A DNA stretch of 59,274 bases from Paulinella micropora (GCA_009731375.1 BJOX01000347.1:594285-653558); one strand, 5' to 3'. Counted from the stretch's first letter, positions 46,209 to 55,178 are shown. Numbers and translations are program-made. Notes: generated by a model from the sequence alone, not told the origin.

Positions 46209-48020
46209 ATGTCTTCCGCCACCGTCGTCGTGCCCCCTGCTAGCAAGCAGCAAAAAGTCGCCACAGGCAAGAGAGCGCGCAACGGCCAGGAGATCGTGAT
46301 TGATCCCGAGCACGCCCGCGCGATCAATGCCCGCCCTTGCTGGACGCAGACGGTCATGGCGCCCGCCGCCGCGACCTCGGCGCTGAGCAACACTGCTTTT
46401 TTTAGCTTTATCCTCGAGAACAACCAGTCCGGCGCGATCCACGATGCGACCCTGCGATTTAAGATCACGTTCACGACCAGCGGCAGCCAGCCGACCGACT
46501 CGCGTGTTTTGCCTACTACTCAGTGGTTCGAGCGTATCGAGTACATCGACCGCCTGACGGGCACCGAAATTGCGCGGTACCACGGCGACATGATGCACCT
46601 GATACTCAATACGCTGTCGCAAGAGGCCATCGACCAGATCGCCGACATGGTCAACATGGACCCCAAGACGGGCAAGGTCAGCGGCCGCCAGTGGGAGAAC
46701 AACGACGAGCAGTACTTTTACTTGCCCCTTTTGCACACGTGGATCAACGGCATGGATTTGGACCTGAGCACGCTGCGTGGCGACCTCGAAATCAGGTTCT
46801 ATCCCAGAGGTTCGATCTTCGTGGCGGCCCAGTCGGCAGTCAACGGCCAGTCCGCGCCCGCCGTGCCTTGCACTGCCAGCTTGAGCGAGATCCGCTTCAT
46901 CACGGGCTGCACGCAGCTGCCGAACGGGATGCGCCTGGGCCGGAGCCCGCAGAAGATGGGCAAGGTCGCCGAGCAGAAGTACGTCGACTTTGTGCAGTAC
47001 ACGGCCTACGCCCAGCGCATCAAGCCCTCCGACCGGTTGGCCATTGACCTGGACCAATTCTCGCACCACTCCGGCGGTCTGTTTGTCTTCATCCGCAAAT
47101 CAGGCGACCAGACCTCGTACGGAGACGCCACGACCTACTACCCGCAGTACACGTACGACAACACGGGGCGCTTGATGACCTACGACATGTTGGGCGACGC
47201 GACGACAATCGACCTCGAAGACGTGCACGGCAGATCGCAGATGGGCGAAGGGACCCCGATCGACGAGCGCTTTTTCCGCGAGGAGACGATGGGCCAACTA
47301 GTGCGCAGCTCCTACCTGAAGTCCAACGGCGTGTACCTGATCCCGTTTTCCAACGACCCCAAGGCCATGTTAGACGGCGTGATGGACGGTTACAAGACCT
47401 TTGTCGGCAACCGCGAGCGCCTGGTGATCAACACCGGCCCCGCGCCGCGTGCCACGGCCATCACGCACAAGTACGGGCCCTTCTACGCCAACGGCGCGAC
47501 CTTTGCCGCTTCCGACACCAACCGCCTGATCGTGGACTTCAAGGGAGTGACGGTGGCTATCCTCGATATCGACTCCGGCCTCACGTTTGCCAGAATTACC
47601 GACCGGCGCTACACTTCGCCCGCCACTGCTGCGCTGACGAACCTCAACACCGTGCTGGCTAGCTCGAGCTGGCTGCGCTCGTGCGGAGTCAAGATCAAGT
47701 TCAGCAACACACGAGCTGGCGCGTCCAACACGGTCGACTGGGAGGTCAGTGCAGCGATGGAGTACACCGCGTCCGTCACGGACCTGAACGATCAGCCCAT
47801 CATCTGGTCCCGCGGCGACGTTCACCAGCTGAAGTTGAAGTTCCAGCAGGCGCCCGACGACACAGGGCCCGCTTACAACGCCCAGGAAGAGATGGTTGTC
47901 ACTGCAGTCACTTCCGGCAAGCGCGGAGTCATTGACGGCCTGTACGATATTACGATTTACTCCGCCTATTTCAAGTACTTGCACGAAAGCAATGGTAGCC
48001 TGGAGGTGGCCTCGGTTTAA
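46209..48020 (+). CDS. Major capsid protein, double jelly roll
   Basis: A 603-aa protein with the strand-rich pattern of PLV, virophage and nucleocytovirus capsid proteins. Landmarks are FFSFILENNQSGAIHDATLR near the N-terminus, WFERIEYIDRLTGTEIARYH, GDLEIRFYPRG, SSYLKSNGVYLIPFSNDPKA and a late LYDITIYSAYFKYL. The 'NG.Y.ipFs.dp' and 'vv.G.....y' blocks are typical of small varidnavirus MCPs. An N-terminal KQQKVATGKRARNG tract could be an NLS. Many copies build an icosahedral shell with the penton protein at 51838. Confidence 0.85.
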   Translation: MSSATVVVPPASKQQKVATGKRARNGQEIVIDPEHARAINARPCWTQTVMAPAAATSALSNTAFFSFILENNQSGAIHDATLRFKITFTTSGSQPTDSRVLPTTQWFERIEYIDRLTGTEIARYHGDMMHLILNTLSQEAIDQIADMVNMDPKTGKVSGRQWENNDEQYFYLPLLHTWINGMDLDLSTLRGDLEIRFYPRGSIFVAAQSAVNGQSAPAVPCTASLSEIRFITGCTQLPNGMRLGRSPQKMGKVAEQKYVDFVQYTAYAQRIKPSDRLAIDLDQFSHHSGGLFVFIRKSGDQTSYGDATTYYPQYTYDNTGRLMTYDMLGDATTIDLEDVHGRSQMGEGTPIDERFFREETMGQLVRSSYLKSNGVYLIPFSNDPKAMLDGVMDGYKTFVGNRERLVINTGPAPRATAITHKYGPFYANGATFAASDTNRLIVDFKGVTVAILDIDSGLTFARITDRRYTSPATAALTNLNTVLASSSWLRSCGVKIKFSNTRAGASNTVDWEVSAAMEYTASVTDLNDQPIIWSRGDVHQLKLKFQQAPDDTGPAYNAQEEMVVTAVTSGKRGVIDGLYDITIYSAYFKYLHESNGSLEVASV

Positions 48021-48070
48021 AAATTCTTGGATGATGTATTTTAATTATTAAAGCGAGCAAAGTCAAAAAA

Positions 48071-48199
48071 ATGGAACCGCTCGTGGTAGCAATCATCGCA
48101 GTCTTAGTGGTCGGGGTGATTGGGTGCGTGTGTATCCTGTACTTCCCAGTGAGGTGCCCTGACGAGAGAGCGGCGGCACCGGCCGGTCCGGACGTGTGA
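48071..48199 (+). CDS. 42-aa single-span membrane protein
   Basis: ATG at 48071, TGA at 48197. The protein is one hydrophobic helix (VVAIIAVLVVGVIGCVCILY) and a short polar tail (DERAAAPAGPDV). It follows the capsid gene by 50 bp. Small membrane proteins of this size are common in viral structural clusters. Confidence 0.5.
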   Translation: MEPLVVAIIAVLVVGVIGCVCILYFPVRCPDERAAAPAGPDV

Positions 48200-48517
48200 G
48201 AAAAAGGAAATTTCCCGGGAATTTTCCTCGGGTGGCCCACCCGCCACCGGGCACGGCAAAAAGCTGAGTACCCCGTCCTTGGGGTACAGCTTATACAGAG
48301 CTTCACCAAATTTCACGCAAAACCAGTGAAAATTCAACGAGCTCCATGCTTGGAGCTCGTTGAAAATGTCGAAAATTTTCACGCAAAAGTCGACAAGGAA
48401 AATCAGTGGTTTGTAATCGTCCCGGCCCGGCCGAGTTCTTTCAAATCTCGATTTGAAACAAGGCTAAAAAAGTAACGGCCACAAGCCGTGACACTGACAC
48501 AATTCAGCCGAACGAAG
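48200..48517. promoter_or_regulatory. Palindrome-rich gene-free region, candidate origin
   Basis: This is the longest gap in the right element's gene array. Inverted repeats: GGAAATTTCCCGGGAATTTTCC (48206 on, one mismatch pair), CGGGTGG-C-CCACCCG (about 48229), GTACCCC-GTCCTT-GGGGTAC (about 48268-48287), a 14-bp perfect stem TTCAACGAGCTCCA / TGGAGCTCGTTGAA with a TGCT loop (48333-48364), and TTTCAAAT-CTCG-ATTTGAAA (about 48439-48458). A direct repeat TTCACGCAAAA occurs twice (about 48312 and 48379). The element encodes an origin-binding-type helicase, so an origin is the favoured idea; transcription terminator and recombinase site are alternatives. Confidence 0.5.
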
Positions 48518-49615
48518 ATGATGCAAGAGCAAAACGACAAGACTGTGACCACCGGCGCCACCGCCAACGATGCCATCAAGGCAAACCCATTGCTCATGGG
48601 TTTACAAGAGACTGACTTTCAAAAGCTTGTCGCCCGTCGACAGGACGGGTTCTTTTCTGTCACTGACGCTATTGCAGCATTCAAAGATTGTTCTGACAAG
48701 GAGGCACGACGCACTTACACAAGAATTAAGTCAAACATCGACGGGCTCGGTATCAGCCAGTCATTCAGAAAGGTGGTGTTCACAAGGGCTGATGGCAGAC
48801 GAGGTAACCCAGTCGACTGCCTGCCATTTGACAAGCTGCTCCAGGTATTAGCTTTGATACCCGGGGAAAGAGCAAAACAGCTGCGGTCGGAGCAGGCCAA
48901 TATTGCAACCAGGGCGGTGGTCGGGGACGAGGAGCTCGAGGCGGCAATGCCCCTGAGGCGCGAGCAGTTGTCGGAGAAGACGAGGCGCGATGTGCTGGAC
49001 TCGATTGAACAGCCTACCAACAAGAAGCGCCGCGTCGAGCCAGGTTCAGAACTCGAGCTCATCGAGCAGAAGATCGCGGTGCTGGATGCACGAAGGAGAT
49101 TGTGCCAAGAAGCAAGCGGCGCTCTGGCAGAGATGTCTCTAGCGCCAGTGAACCTGTACAAGATCATGCTGGAAGCACAGGGCCTGAAGTTGGACGACAG
49201 GGACAAGCTGTTTGTCGCGGACGAGACTCGCAACAGCGCGCGTCAGGCCATGGGAACACTCAAGGAACTGACCTCCCTGCCTATGATTACCGCTACGGCT
49301 TCCGCCACGGTACCAAAGCCAGTAGTAGCAAGGAAGGAGTTGGCTATGACGGACGTCTTTCTGCAGCTGGCCTCTTCTCCCAAGCCAACTGGTGCCGAAA
49401 GGACGGCGCTGCTGATCAAGGCGGGCAAGCTAGCGGCTGCCAGGTACCGCGCGAGGCATCAGGGACAAGAGCCGCCCAAGGCAGAGAGGCTGGTGGGAGG
49501 AGCTATGCGCAAGGTCAATGTCTACTTTGACGAAGACAGGGACATTTTGGAAGCGGCCTGCAGGGAAGCACTAAGAACGAGAACTTCCCCTCTGTTTCGA
49601 TTCAACAAGCGTTAA
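48518..49615 (+). CDS. Bro/KilA-type DNA-binding regulator
   Basis: A 365-aa protein (start at one of two adjacent ATGs, 48518 or 48521; the upstream GTG is not needed). Residues about 25-130 read FFSVTDAIAAFKDCSDKEAR, FTRADGRRGNPVDCLPFDKL and LIPGERAKQLRSEQANI. This is the 'f.v.dai....RkvvF...g.r.npv...d.l.ei..l.pg.rA...R...a.....r...GD' module seen in Bro/KilA/MSV199-related viral proteins. The rest is helical with basic clusters (PTNKKRRVEPG) and a C-terminal conserved-looking segment. A transcription regulator is likely. Confidence 0.5.
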   Translation: MMQEQNDKTVTTGATANDAIKANPLLMGLQETDFQKLVARRQDGFFSVTDAIAAFKDCSDKEARRTYTRIKSNIDGLGISQSFRKVVFTRADGRRGNPVDCLPFDKLLQVLALIPGERAKQLRSEQANIATRAVVGDEELEAAMPLRREQLSEKTRRDVLDSIEQPTNKKRRVEPGSELELIEQKIAVLDARRRLCQEASGALAEMSLAPVNLYKIMLEAQGLKLDDRDKLFVADETRNSARQAMGTLKELTSLPMITATASATVPKPVVARKELAMTDVFLQLASSPKPTGAERTALLIKAGKLAAARYRARHQGQEPPKAERLVGGAMRKVNVYFDEDRDILEAACREALRTRTSPLFRFNKR

Positions 49616-49689
49616 AATTTGTTTTAATCAATAAAATTTTTTTCTTCTTCTACTCTATTATCAACAAGCAACAAAGGCAAAACTAAGAG

Positions 49690-50037
49690 ATGTCTTCTTG
49701 TCAAACTTGTGGACAAGCCACCGCTGCTGCCGCCCCTGCCAAGGAAAAGAAGGCCAGGGCGCCATCCGCATATAACCAGGTAACATTGTCATGGAACGTT
49801 ATTTTTGCTATAAATCGTGCCTTCCGCTGTTTGTAGTTCTTCAAGGAACAGATGGCCACGCCCGAAGTCAAGGCGATGGCTCATAAGGAACGCATGGCGT
49901 ACATCAGCTCGAAATGGAACCAACACAAGGCGGCTGCTCCTGCTCCTGCTTCTTCCGATGCACCCCAACAGCAATCGGTACAGGCAGCGAGCGACGCGCT
50001 CCCTGCTGGACGCCCCGCGCTTGTCCGATCCCTTTAA
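49690..50037 (+). CDS. HMG/YABBY-like DNA-binding protein with a spliceosomal intron
   Basis: Exon 1 is 49690-49779, encoding MSSCQTCGQATAAAAPAKEK and then KARAPSAYNQ. A GTAACATTG donor and a CTGTTTGTAG acceptor bound a 57-nt intron (49780-49836). Exon 2 is 49837-50037. Splicing gives 96 aa in frame: PSAYNQ joins FFKEQMATPEVKAMAHKERM and AYISSKWNQHK, the classic 'PsaYn.f.ke......p...hke.m..i...W' helix-loop-helix of YABBY/HMG-like viral proteins. Without splicing the reading frame stops within the intron. The protein probably bends or coats DNA. Its 3' end overlaps the convergent resolvase gene in antisense. Confidence 0.75.
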
Positions 50038-50548
50038 CGAGCGCGGCGAACGCGAGACCGAAGGCGTCGCTCAGATGATCTGACTCTGTGAGGCATCTAG
50101 TCTCGCCCGTAACGCTGAACGATTCTATTAAATTTTGAGCCAACACTTTAGACTGTACCTTGTACTTCCCTTTAACTCGACCGGATATGGTCGGCGTAAG
50201 TGAGAAGAAGCACGAAAACTTGAATGAGCTCTGATAGTAAAGCAGCTCCTTAGCACCGAGACTGAGCATAGTTGCGCCGGCCGCCGCTTGAATGAGCAGA
50301 TTGTCCGGATTGGTATTTGCTCTCCCGAAGTTTTGGTCTTCCACGACGCACACATCGGCGTTGTGCACTTCATCGATTGCATGTAACGTTGCTGACAGCG
50401 ATTTTGTTTTGAAGCTGTCAGTGTCGTCCTGTCTGGCTATGCTCAGCACACTGGCATAAGTGACTGTGACGGCGTTGGTGCTGTTGTCTTTTGCGAGCAC
50501 AACCACCCCAAGATTTCTCAGCCCCGGGTCGATTGACACGATCTTCAT
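49904..50548 (-). CDS. RuvC-like Holliday junction resolvase
   Basis: A 214-aa nuclease of the poxvirus A22/RuvC type. Catalytic acids are visible: MKIVSIDPGLRNLG (Asp7), VCVVEDQNF (Glu70) and SDHLSDAFGLAFA (Asp157, His158, Asp161). A middle KGKYKVQSKVLAQNLIESF provides DNA-binding basics. It resolves branched replication intermediates before packaging. The last 40 residues, encoded opposite the HMG-like gene, are low-complexity and may not be functional. Confidence 0.85.
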   Translation of the reverse strand: MKIVSIDPGLRNLGVVVLAKDNSTNAVTVTYASVLSIARQDDTDSFKTKSLSATLHAIDEVHNADVCVVEDQNFGRANTNPDNLLIQAAAGATMLSLGAKELLYYQSSFKFSCFFSLTPTISGRVKGKYKVQSKVLAQNLIESFSVTGETRCLTESDHLSDAFGLAFAALVKGIGQARGVQQGARRSLPVPIAVGVHRKKQEQEQPPCVGSISS

Positions 50549-50603
50549 TCTTTTCTCCTTCTCTTTTTGTTTTTAATAATTACAATACGAACTTTCTTTT
50601 TTT

Positions 50604-51785
50604 TCATACGTCCTCGTACCAGGACAAGCTCATATGCACGTCCGCCGACCCGGAAGTAGTGCTAGCCGCGATACAGAGCACTTTTCCCGGCCCGATAGCG
50701 ATATTGAGCCTGCTCAGGTCCAGGCTGGCAGACGCCGAGCCACTGGCCGACACGACGAACGCGGCCGCCGCATTGCCAGTAGACACCGTGACCAGCGAAG
50801 CAGAGTATTCGGTATTCGAGGCCGTGTCGTGGTTCGCGTAGGTCGGCACGCTGCCGAACGTGGCTTGCGTGAGCACTCGGATGATCACGGGCTTGGTGCC
50901 AGACACGGCCGTAGCAGTCAGCAGGATCGGGAACAGCAGGTCGTTGTTAGGGAGCGCACCGATCAAGCTCTTGTTGCGGATCACCAGCACGTTCTGTTCG
51001 GTCGTGCCAATCGTCTGCACGTTGGTGCGCGCAAAATTAATGCCCAGCTGTCTCACGGGGCCTTCGACCAGGACGCCGACACTGGCAGTGCGCACCTGGC
51101 CGCCCGCGCCGGTGGTCTTGAGCCTGAACGGCAAGCTGGCGTTGGAGAGCGAAGGCGCCGTGTTGGCGCCCGCGTACTGGATTCGGTGCACTGGGACTAA
51201 CACCCCATCCGACTGCCTCTCGACAGAGAACGTGACGGTCCCAAACCCTAGGTACTGCATCTGGATCTGAAAAATGTTGCCCTTGGCCCAGTCCTTGCGG
51301 TCCATGTCGTCGTCGCCGCCCAGGCAGTTGTTCAGGTTCCAGTCTTTCTGGTCGACGTAAGTGTCGACAGTCGCGTTGCGGTGCAGGATCCGCAGCCTGT
51401 TGGTTCGCGTCTGGTCCTGCACAAAGAAGAACCCGTTGTTGTCGTCTCCAAGGCCAGCCATGGCCGAATTAGCCACGTTGATCGCAGCAGGGAACAGCGC
51501 GGTGAAGCGGCAGACGAGCCCTTGTCCCGCGCGGTACTTGCAGCGCCTGAGCGTCTCGGCCTGCGCGGCGCCGCTGAGCGACAGCAGGCCGGCGGCGGTG
51601 GTCACTGAGCCAGCGGTCGCGAACTTGCGTGAGTTCAGGGTGCCCGTGTACGGGAAAGTCTCCTGCACTAGCGGGGTAGACTCTGCGACCTTGTGCTCTC
51701 CGAATGCAGTGACCATGGAAGGAAGTGGTTTGGTTTCGACCACATCCTCCAGGCGCATACGCTTGTTGCCGCTGAGCGTCAGCAT
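50604..51785 (-). CDS. Virion structural protein shared with the left element
   Basis: A 393-aa, Trp/Asn/Asp-containing beta-rich protein. Key blocks are NRLRILHRNATVDTYVDQKD, WAKGNIFQIQMQYLGFGTVT and VPVHRIQYAGANTAPSLSNA. This family is recurrent in polinton-like and related viruses, usually beside capsid genes. It is homologous to the broken gene at 1-628. It lies divergent from the penton-like gene, with a short shared promoter. A spike or capsid-associated surface role is inferred. Confidence 0.6.
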   Translation of the reverse strand: MLTLSGNKRMRLEDVVETKPLPSMVTAFGEHKVAESTPLVQETFPYTGTLNSRKFATAGSVTTAAGLLSLSGAAQAETLRRCKYRAGQGLVCRFTALFPAAINVANSAMAGLGDDNNGFFFVQDQTRTNRLRILHRNATVDTYVDQKDWNLNNCLGGDDDMDRKDWAKGNIFQIQMQYLGFGTVTFSVERQSDGVLVPVHRIQYAGANTAPSLSNASLPFRLKTTGAGGQVRTASVGVLVEGPVRQLGINFARTNVQTIGTTEQNVLVIRNKSLIGALPNNDLLFPILLTATAVSGTKPVIIRVLTQATFGSVPTYANHDTASNTEYSASLVTVSTGNAAAAFVVSASGSASASLDLSRLNIAIGPGKVLCIAASTTSGSADVHMSLSWYEDV

Positions 51786-51837
51786 TTTTTTTCCTCTTGT
51801 ACTAGACTAGTGACAACATTTATTTTTTTTCTCAGAA

Positions 51838-52668
51838 ATGAGCGGCCTACGCAACATTTCGGAGATGAACATCCTGGTCCGCAGCAAGGACCGCGACCGG
51901 GTGCAAGGCTCAGGCGATCCGGCCGAGTTCCGGCTGTCGCTGTCGGAAGCGATCCAAGGCAGATACAAGCTCATCTGGGCGACGATCCCGAACGCGACGT
52001 ACAACATCAACTCCAAGAACAACAAGCTGTACTTAAACTCGACGGCCACGGGCGACGTGACGATCACGATCCCGTCACAGAATTACACTGGCGAGACCCT
52101 GGCCGACACACTGCAGTCGCTTTTAATCAACGAGGGCTTTGTACAAGTAGGACAGTCGATCGGAGTGGTTTATCTCGACACCAAGCTCAAGCTGCAGTTC
52201 ACGCTGTCCGCGGCGGCAGAGTTCAAGATCTACAGCAAGAGCGGCGACGACAGCGCGCACGCGGTGCTAGGCTTCCCGACTTCGGCCCAGAACGAGCTCT
52301 TTGCGCTGACGTCGGGCCAAGCCACCGTCCTGCCGCAAGTCGTGGCGCTGGGCCTGCCGACTTCGCTAGGCATCAAGATCAAGGAATGCAGCAGCTTGGC
52401 TTACTCGACGGGCGGCAACTACGAGGAGGTGTCGCTGGCGGGCGCGGTCTCGCGCGGCACGAAAGTGCAGTCGGGCAGCCTGATCATTCCTTTCCTCGCA
52501 AGTTCGGGTGGCTACCAGTCGTCGGCGCAGGACCGGCACGACCAGTACGTGGTGTTTCCGACGCTGACGAAGTACCTGCACCTGCAGGTGTGCAATCCTG
52601 ACACCAGGGACAAGGTGGACTTGAACGGGGCGGACTGGGAGATGCTGCTGTCGAAAGCCGGCTGCTGA
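51838..52668 (+). CDS. Penton-like minor capsid protein
   Basis: A 276-aa protein of single jelly-roll type. The start (NILVRSKDRDRVQGSGDPAE) matches the 'i.s.dRd......dF.v.l' opening of PLV, virophage and polinton penton proteins. WATIPNATYNINSKNNKLYL and ITIPSQNYTGETLADTLQSL continue the family pattern. The second half (NPDTRDKVDLNGADWEMLL) closes the fold. It would occupy the five-fold vertices of the capsid built from the 46209 protein. Confidence 0.75.
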   Translation: MSGLRNISEMNILVRSKDRDRVQGSGDPAEFRLSLSEAIQGRYKLIWATIPNATYNINSKNNKLYLNSTATGDVTITIPSQNYTGETLADTLQSLLINEGFVQVGQSIGVVYLDTKLKLQFTLSAAAEFKIYSKSGDDSAHAVLGFPTSAQNELFALTSGQATVLPQVVALGLPTSLGIKIKECSSLAYSTGGNYEEVSLAGAVSRGTKVQSGSLIIPFLASSGGYQSSAQDRHDQYVVFPTLTKYLHLQVCNPDTRDKVDLNGADWEMLLSKAGC

Positions 52669-52741
52669 TCGAGTGGCCGCCGGCCCAGCAGTCGCACATC
52701 TTTTTTTTAAATCTTGCAGTTTCCCACCACCAAAAGTAAAG

Positions 52742-53416
52742 ATGGACGAGGATAAAATCTTGGCGATGCGGTCGCATTCGAACGAGAACCATGACTCGGA
52801 CGACTCGGATGTCAAGCGAGAGGAAGAGAAGTGGTCTTCGAGGCACGAGCAATATTTTGCCAGCGTAGTGGACGAGTGTGCCCTGCACGCGCGCCTCAAC
52901 AACTCGGCCGGCTACTACTACTACAACCGCTTTTTGTTGTTTGGCTTACTGTCTACGATCGTGCCGGCGATTTGTTCCGTGATCGTGGGAAATTTCGGCT
53001 TCAAGGCGTGTGAGGCGGGCCGGGCGGGCTACGACTGGGTCAGCGTGACCTGCCTGATCGTAGTAGCCATCGTCTCGGGCACCAACAGCTTTTTCAACTT
53101 TGGGCAGAAAGCAGAGCGCCACTTCTCCTGCGAGATCCTCTTTGAGATGGTTAAGAACGAGTTGTCGGTCGAGATGGCCAAGAAGAGGCGCTTTAGATTA
53201 GCGGCGGACGTGCTGCTGGTCAAGATCACCATGGCCCTGGAGAAAGTGCGTTCGAACGAGCAAGTTATACCGGGCGTGGTGCTGTGGGCGCACCGCCTGG
53301 ACCGCGAGAAGCTGGCCAAAGCGCGCGCGCAGATGGTGACGAGCGGCGAGCCGGTCAGGATCCACCACGGCACGCCAGTGACGCTGGGCAGGCACTTGAT
53401 CCCGATGCCTACTTAG
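52742..53416 (+). CDS. Two-TM SLATT-like membrane protein
   Basis: A 224-aa protein (start at ATG 52742). Two membrane segments lie in the middle: RFLLFGLLSTIVPAICSVIV and VSVTCLIVVAIVSGTNSFFN. They are followed by a conserved-looking helix, FGQKAERHFSCEILFEMVKN. This matches the 2-TM SLATT/DUF4231-type protein common in large DNA viruses. Its role in those viruses is unknown; an ion channel or membrane-perturbing role is a hypothesis. Its stop overlaps the next convergent gene by 4 bp. Confidence 0.55.
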   Translation: MDEDKILAMRSHSNENHDSDDSDVKREEEKWSSRHEQYFASVVDECALHARLNNSAGYYYYNRFLLFGLLSTIVPAICSVIVGNFGFKACEAGRAGYDWVSVTCLIVVAIVSGTNSFFNFGQKAERHFSCEILFEMVKNELSVEMAKKRRFRLAADVLLVKITMALEKVRSNEQVIPGVVLWAHRLDREKLAKARAQMVTSGEPVRIHHGTPVTLGRHLIPMPT

Positions 53417-53760
53417 CTGATAGTGCAGACCTTGGGACACAGCTCGCAGCAGTTGGTAGCGAGGGCGGCCTTCACGAGCTCCCAGATGACATCGACCACG
53501 GGCGGGATGAGCTTGTCCACGTTGTCGTCGGGACACAAGTCGACGAGGACCGAAATGAGGATCTGCTTCTTCTCCTCGCCCGTATGATTAGTATAGAGAG
53601 CAAGGTACTTGACCCCGTGAACAATGAGCTGCGGCACGCTCTGCCAAGAGAAATCGCTGTAGCTGCGCTTGAGCTCGAGTGCGAGCTCGTGCGAGGTTAC
53701 GGTGATGGACTCTGGCGACGAGGGCATCAGCCGCTGTTCGGTCTTACGTCTTTGCAACAT
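53413..53760 (-). CDS. Unknown 115-aa protein
   Basis: Helical protein with blocks LALELKRSYSDFSWQSVPQL, ILISVLVDLCPDDNVDKLIP and VDVIWELVKAALATNCCELC. Similar small proteins ending in an 'IP..id.i...a.' pattern exist in large protist viruses, without known function. Convergent, stop to stop, with the membrane protein gene. Confidence 0.55.
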   Translation of the reverse strand: MLQRRKTEQRLMPSSPESITVTSHELALELKRSYSDFSWQSVPQLIVHGVKYLALYTNHTGEEKKQILISVLVDLCPDDNVDKLIPPVVDVIWELVKAALATNCCELCPKVCTIS

Positions 53761-53869
53761 AGTTAGTCTTTGTTTTGCGCCATAAGAAAAAAAATATATC
53801 CTCTTTCCCCTTTACAGTATTAAAAGAGATGGCCTTGCTGAAACTGGACAACAGGCAGCTGAACGAATT

Positions 53870-54847
53870 ATGGACACTGAAGAAAAACTGCTCGTGCCGG
53901 AAGCATCGCGATTTTGTCTCTTCCCGATACGGCGTCCGGACCTGTATTCATTCTATGAAGCTTCCCTGCGGTCGTTCTGGACGGCAGATGAGCTAGACCT
54001 GAGCCGGGAACAGGCCGATTTCAAGAAACTGAGTGCGGACGAGCAGCATTTTATTAAGATGGTGCTGGGCTTCTTTGCTAGCTCGGACGGCATCATCCAA
54101 GAGAACCTGGCCGCTAATTTTTTGGCCGAGGTGCAGTATTCCGAAGCGAGACTTTTTTATTCTTACCAGATCTTTAATGAGGCCGAACACTCGCGGACCT
54201 ACAGCCTGTTGATCGACACGATCATCAGCGACCAGCAAGAGAAGGACAAGCTGTTCAATGCGATCACGCAGGTCCCGACCGTCGCCCAAAAAGCCAAGTG
54301 GGCGCTGCAGTGGCTCAGCCCGGCCCGGTCTTCGTTTGCCGAGCGGCTGGTGGCGTTCGCTTGTGTGGAACTTGTCCAGTTCGCCTCTTCTTTCGCCTCC
54401 ATCTTTTGGCTGAAACAAAAGCACCCGGGCCTGCTGCAGGGCCTGTGCACCAGCAACGAGTTTATTGCGCGGGACGAGACGCAGCACGGCCTGTTCGCGT
54501 GCCACTTGTACAAGCACCACGTGTCGAACAAGCTGCAGATGTCGCGCATTTTCCAGATCGTGGCGGGCTGTGTCGAGGTCGAACGGAGGTTCATCAGCGA
54601 GTCGCTGCCGGTGGCCTTGCTGGGCCTGAACGCGACGCTGATGGAGCGGTACGTCGAGTTCGTGGCGGACGGCCTGTTGCAGAACTTGGGCCTGAGCGAA
54701 AAGCTGTACGGGGTGGCCAAGTGCCCTCTGCCCTTCATGGAGCAGCTAGGCGTGGTAGGCAAGACCAACTTTTTCGAGAAGAGAGTGAGCGAGTACGCGC
54801 GGGCGCCGGCCAAGGAGCCCGAATGGGGCCTAGACCAGGACTTCTAG
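53870..54847 (+). CDS. RNR2: Ribonucleotide reductase small subunit
   Basis: A 325-aa diiron/tyrosyl-radical subunit. The metal ligands are Asp73 (SSDGIIQENL), Glu104 and His107 (NEAEHSRTY), Glu167 (ACVELVQF), Glu203 and His206 (RDETQH). The radical Tyr is Tyr111. The protein ends GLDQDF, the tail that docks on R1. All required residues are present, so with the R1 gene it should be active. The start at 53870 fits the family. An out-of-frame ATG at 53829 opens a 55-codon frame that overlaps this start. Confidence 0.96.
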   Translation: MDTEEKLLVPEASRFCLFPIRRPDLYSFYEASLRSFWTADELDLSREQADFKKLSADEQHFIKMVLGFFASSDGIIQENLAANFLAEVQYSEARLFYSYQIFNEAEHSRTYSLLIDTIISDQQEKDKLFNAITQVPTVAQKAKWALQWLSPARSSFAERLVAFACVELVQFASSFASIFWLKQKHPGLLQGLCTSNEFIARDETQHGLFACHLYKHHVSNKLQMSRIFQIVAGCVEVERRFISESLPVALLGLNATLMERYVEFVADGLLQNLGLSEKLYGVAKCPLPFMEQLGVVGKTNFFEKRVSEYARAPAKEPEWGLDQDF

Positions 54848-55140
54848 CCATTGATGGTGTCAGGCAGCATCTCCACGACCGTCTCATCTATCGTCATTTC
54901 GTCAGCCTCGGCCTCGACGACCGCGCGAGCGGCTGCCTCGGCTGCTGTCGCCTCTGCCTCCTCTTGTTGTTGGATAAGCGTCTTAACTTGCTCGCGCATC
55001 GCCTTGCAATCACAGACCCTTTCGCACAGCGCGATCTGCAGCTGTAACTTCTCTCGTTCGACCGCCAGTATCCGGCGGCGGGCTAGGCACGTAGCCAGCT
55101 CGTTCTCGTTCTCGGCTAGTGCTTGTCGCAACGCGTCCAT
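54844..55140 (-). CDS. Coiled-coil protein
   Basis: A 98-aa protein that is nearly all helix (ALRQALAENENELATCLARR, REKLQLQIALCERVCDCKAM), with an acidic end (EADEMTIDETVVEML). It shares the CTAG stop overlap with R2. Probably a multimerising virion or accessory protein. Confidence 0.5.
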   Translation of the reverse strand: MDALRQALAENENELATCLARRRILAVEREKLQLQIALCERVCDCKAMREQVKTLIQQQEEAEATAAEAAARAVVEAEADEMTIDETVVEMLPDTING

Positions 55141-55178
55141 TTTTAATTAAAAAATACAGACTCGAAAGAAAAAAAAAA

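Noticed and set aside
45822-47069. 415-aa antisense frame over the capsid gene start
   Set aside because: The sense frames (basic membrane protein and MCP) are clearly coding; the antisense is a shadow of GC-rich codon bias.
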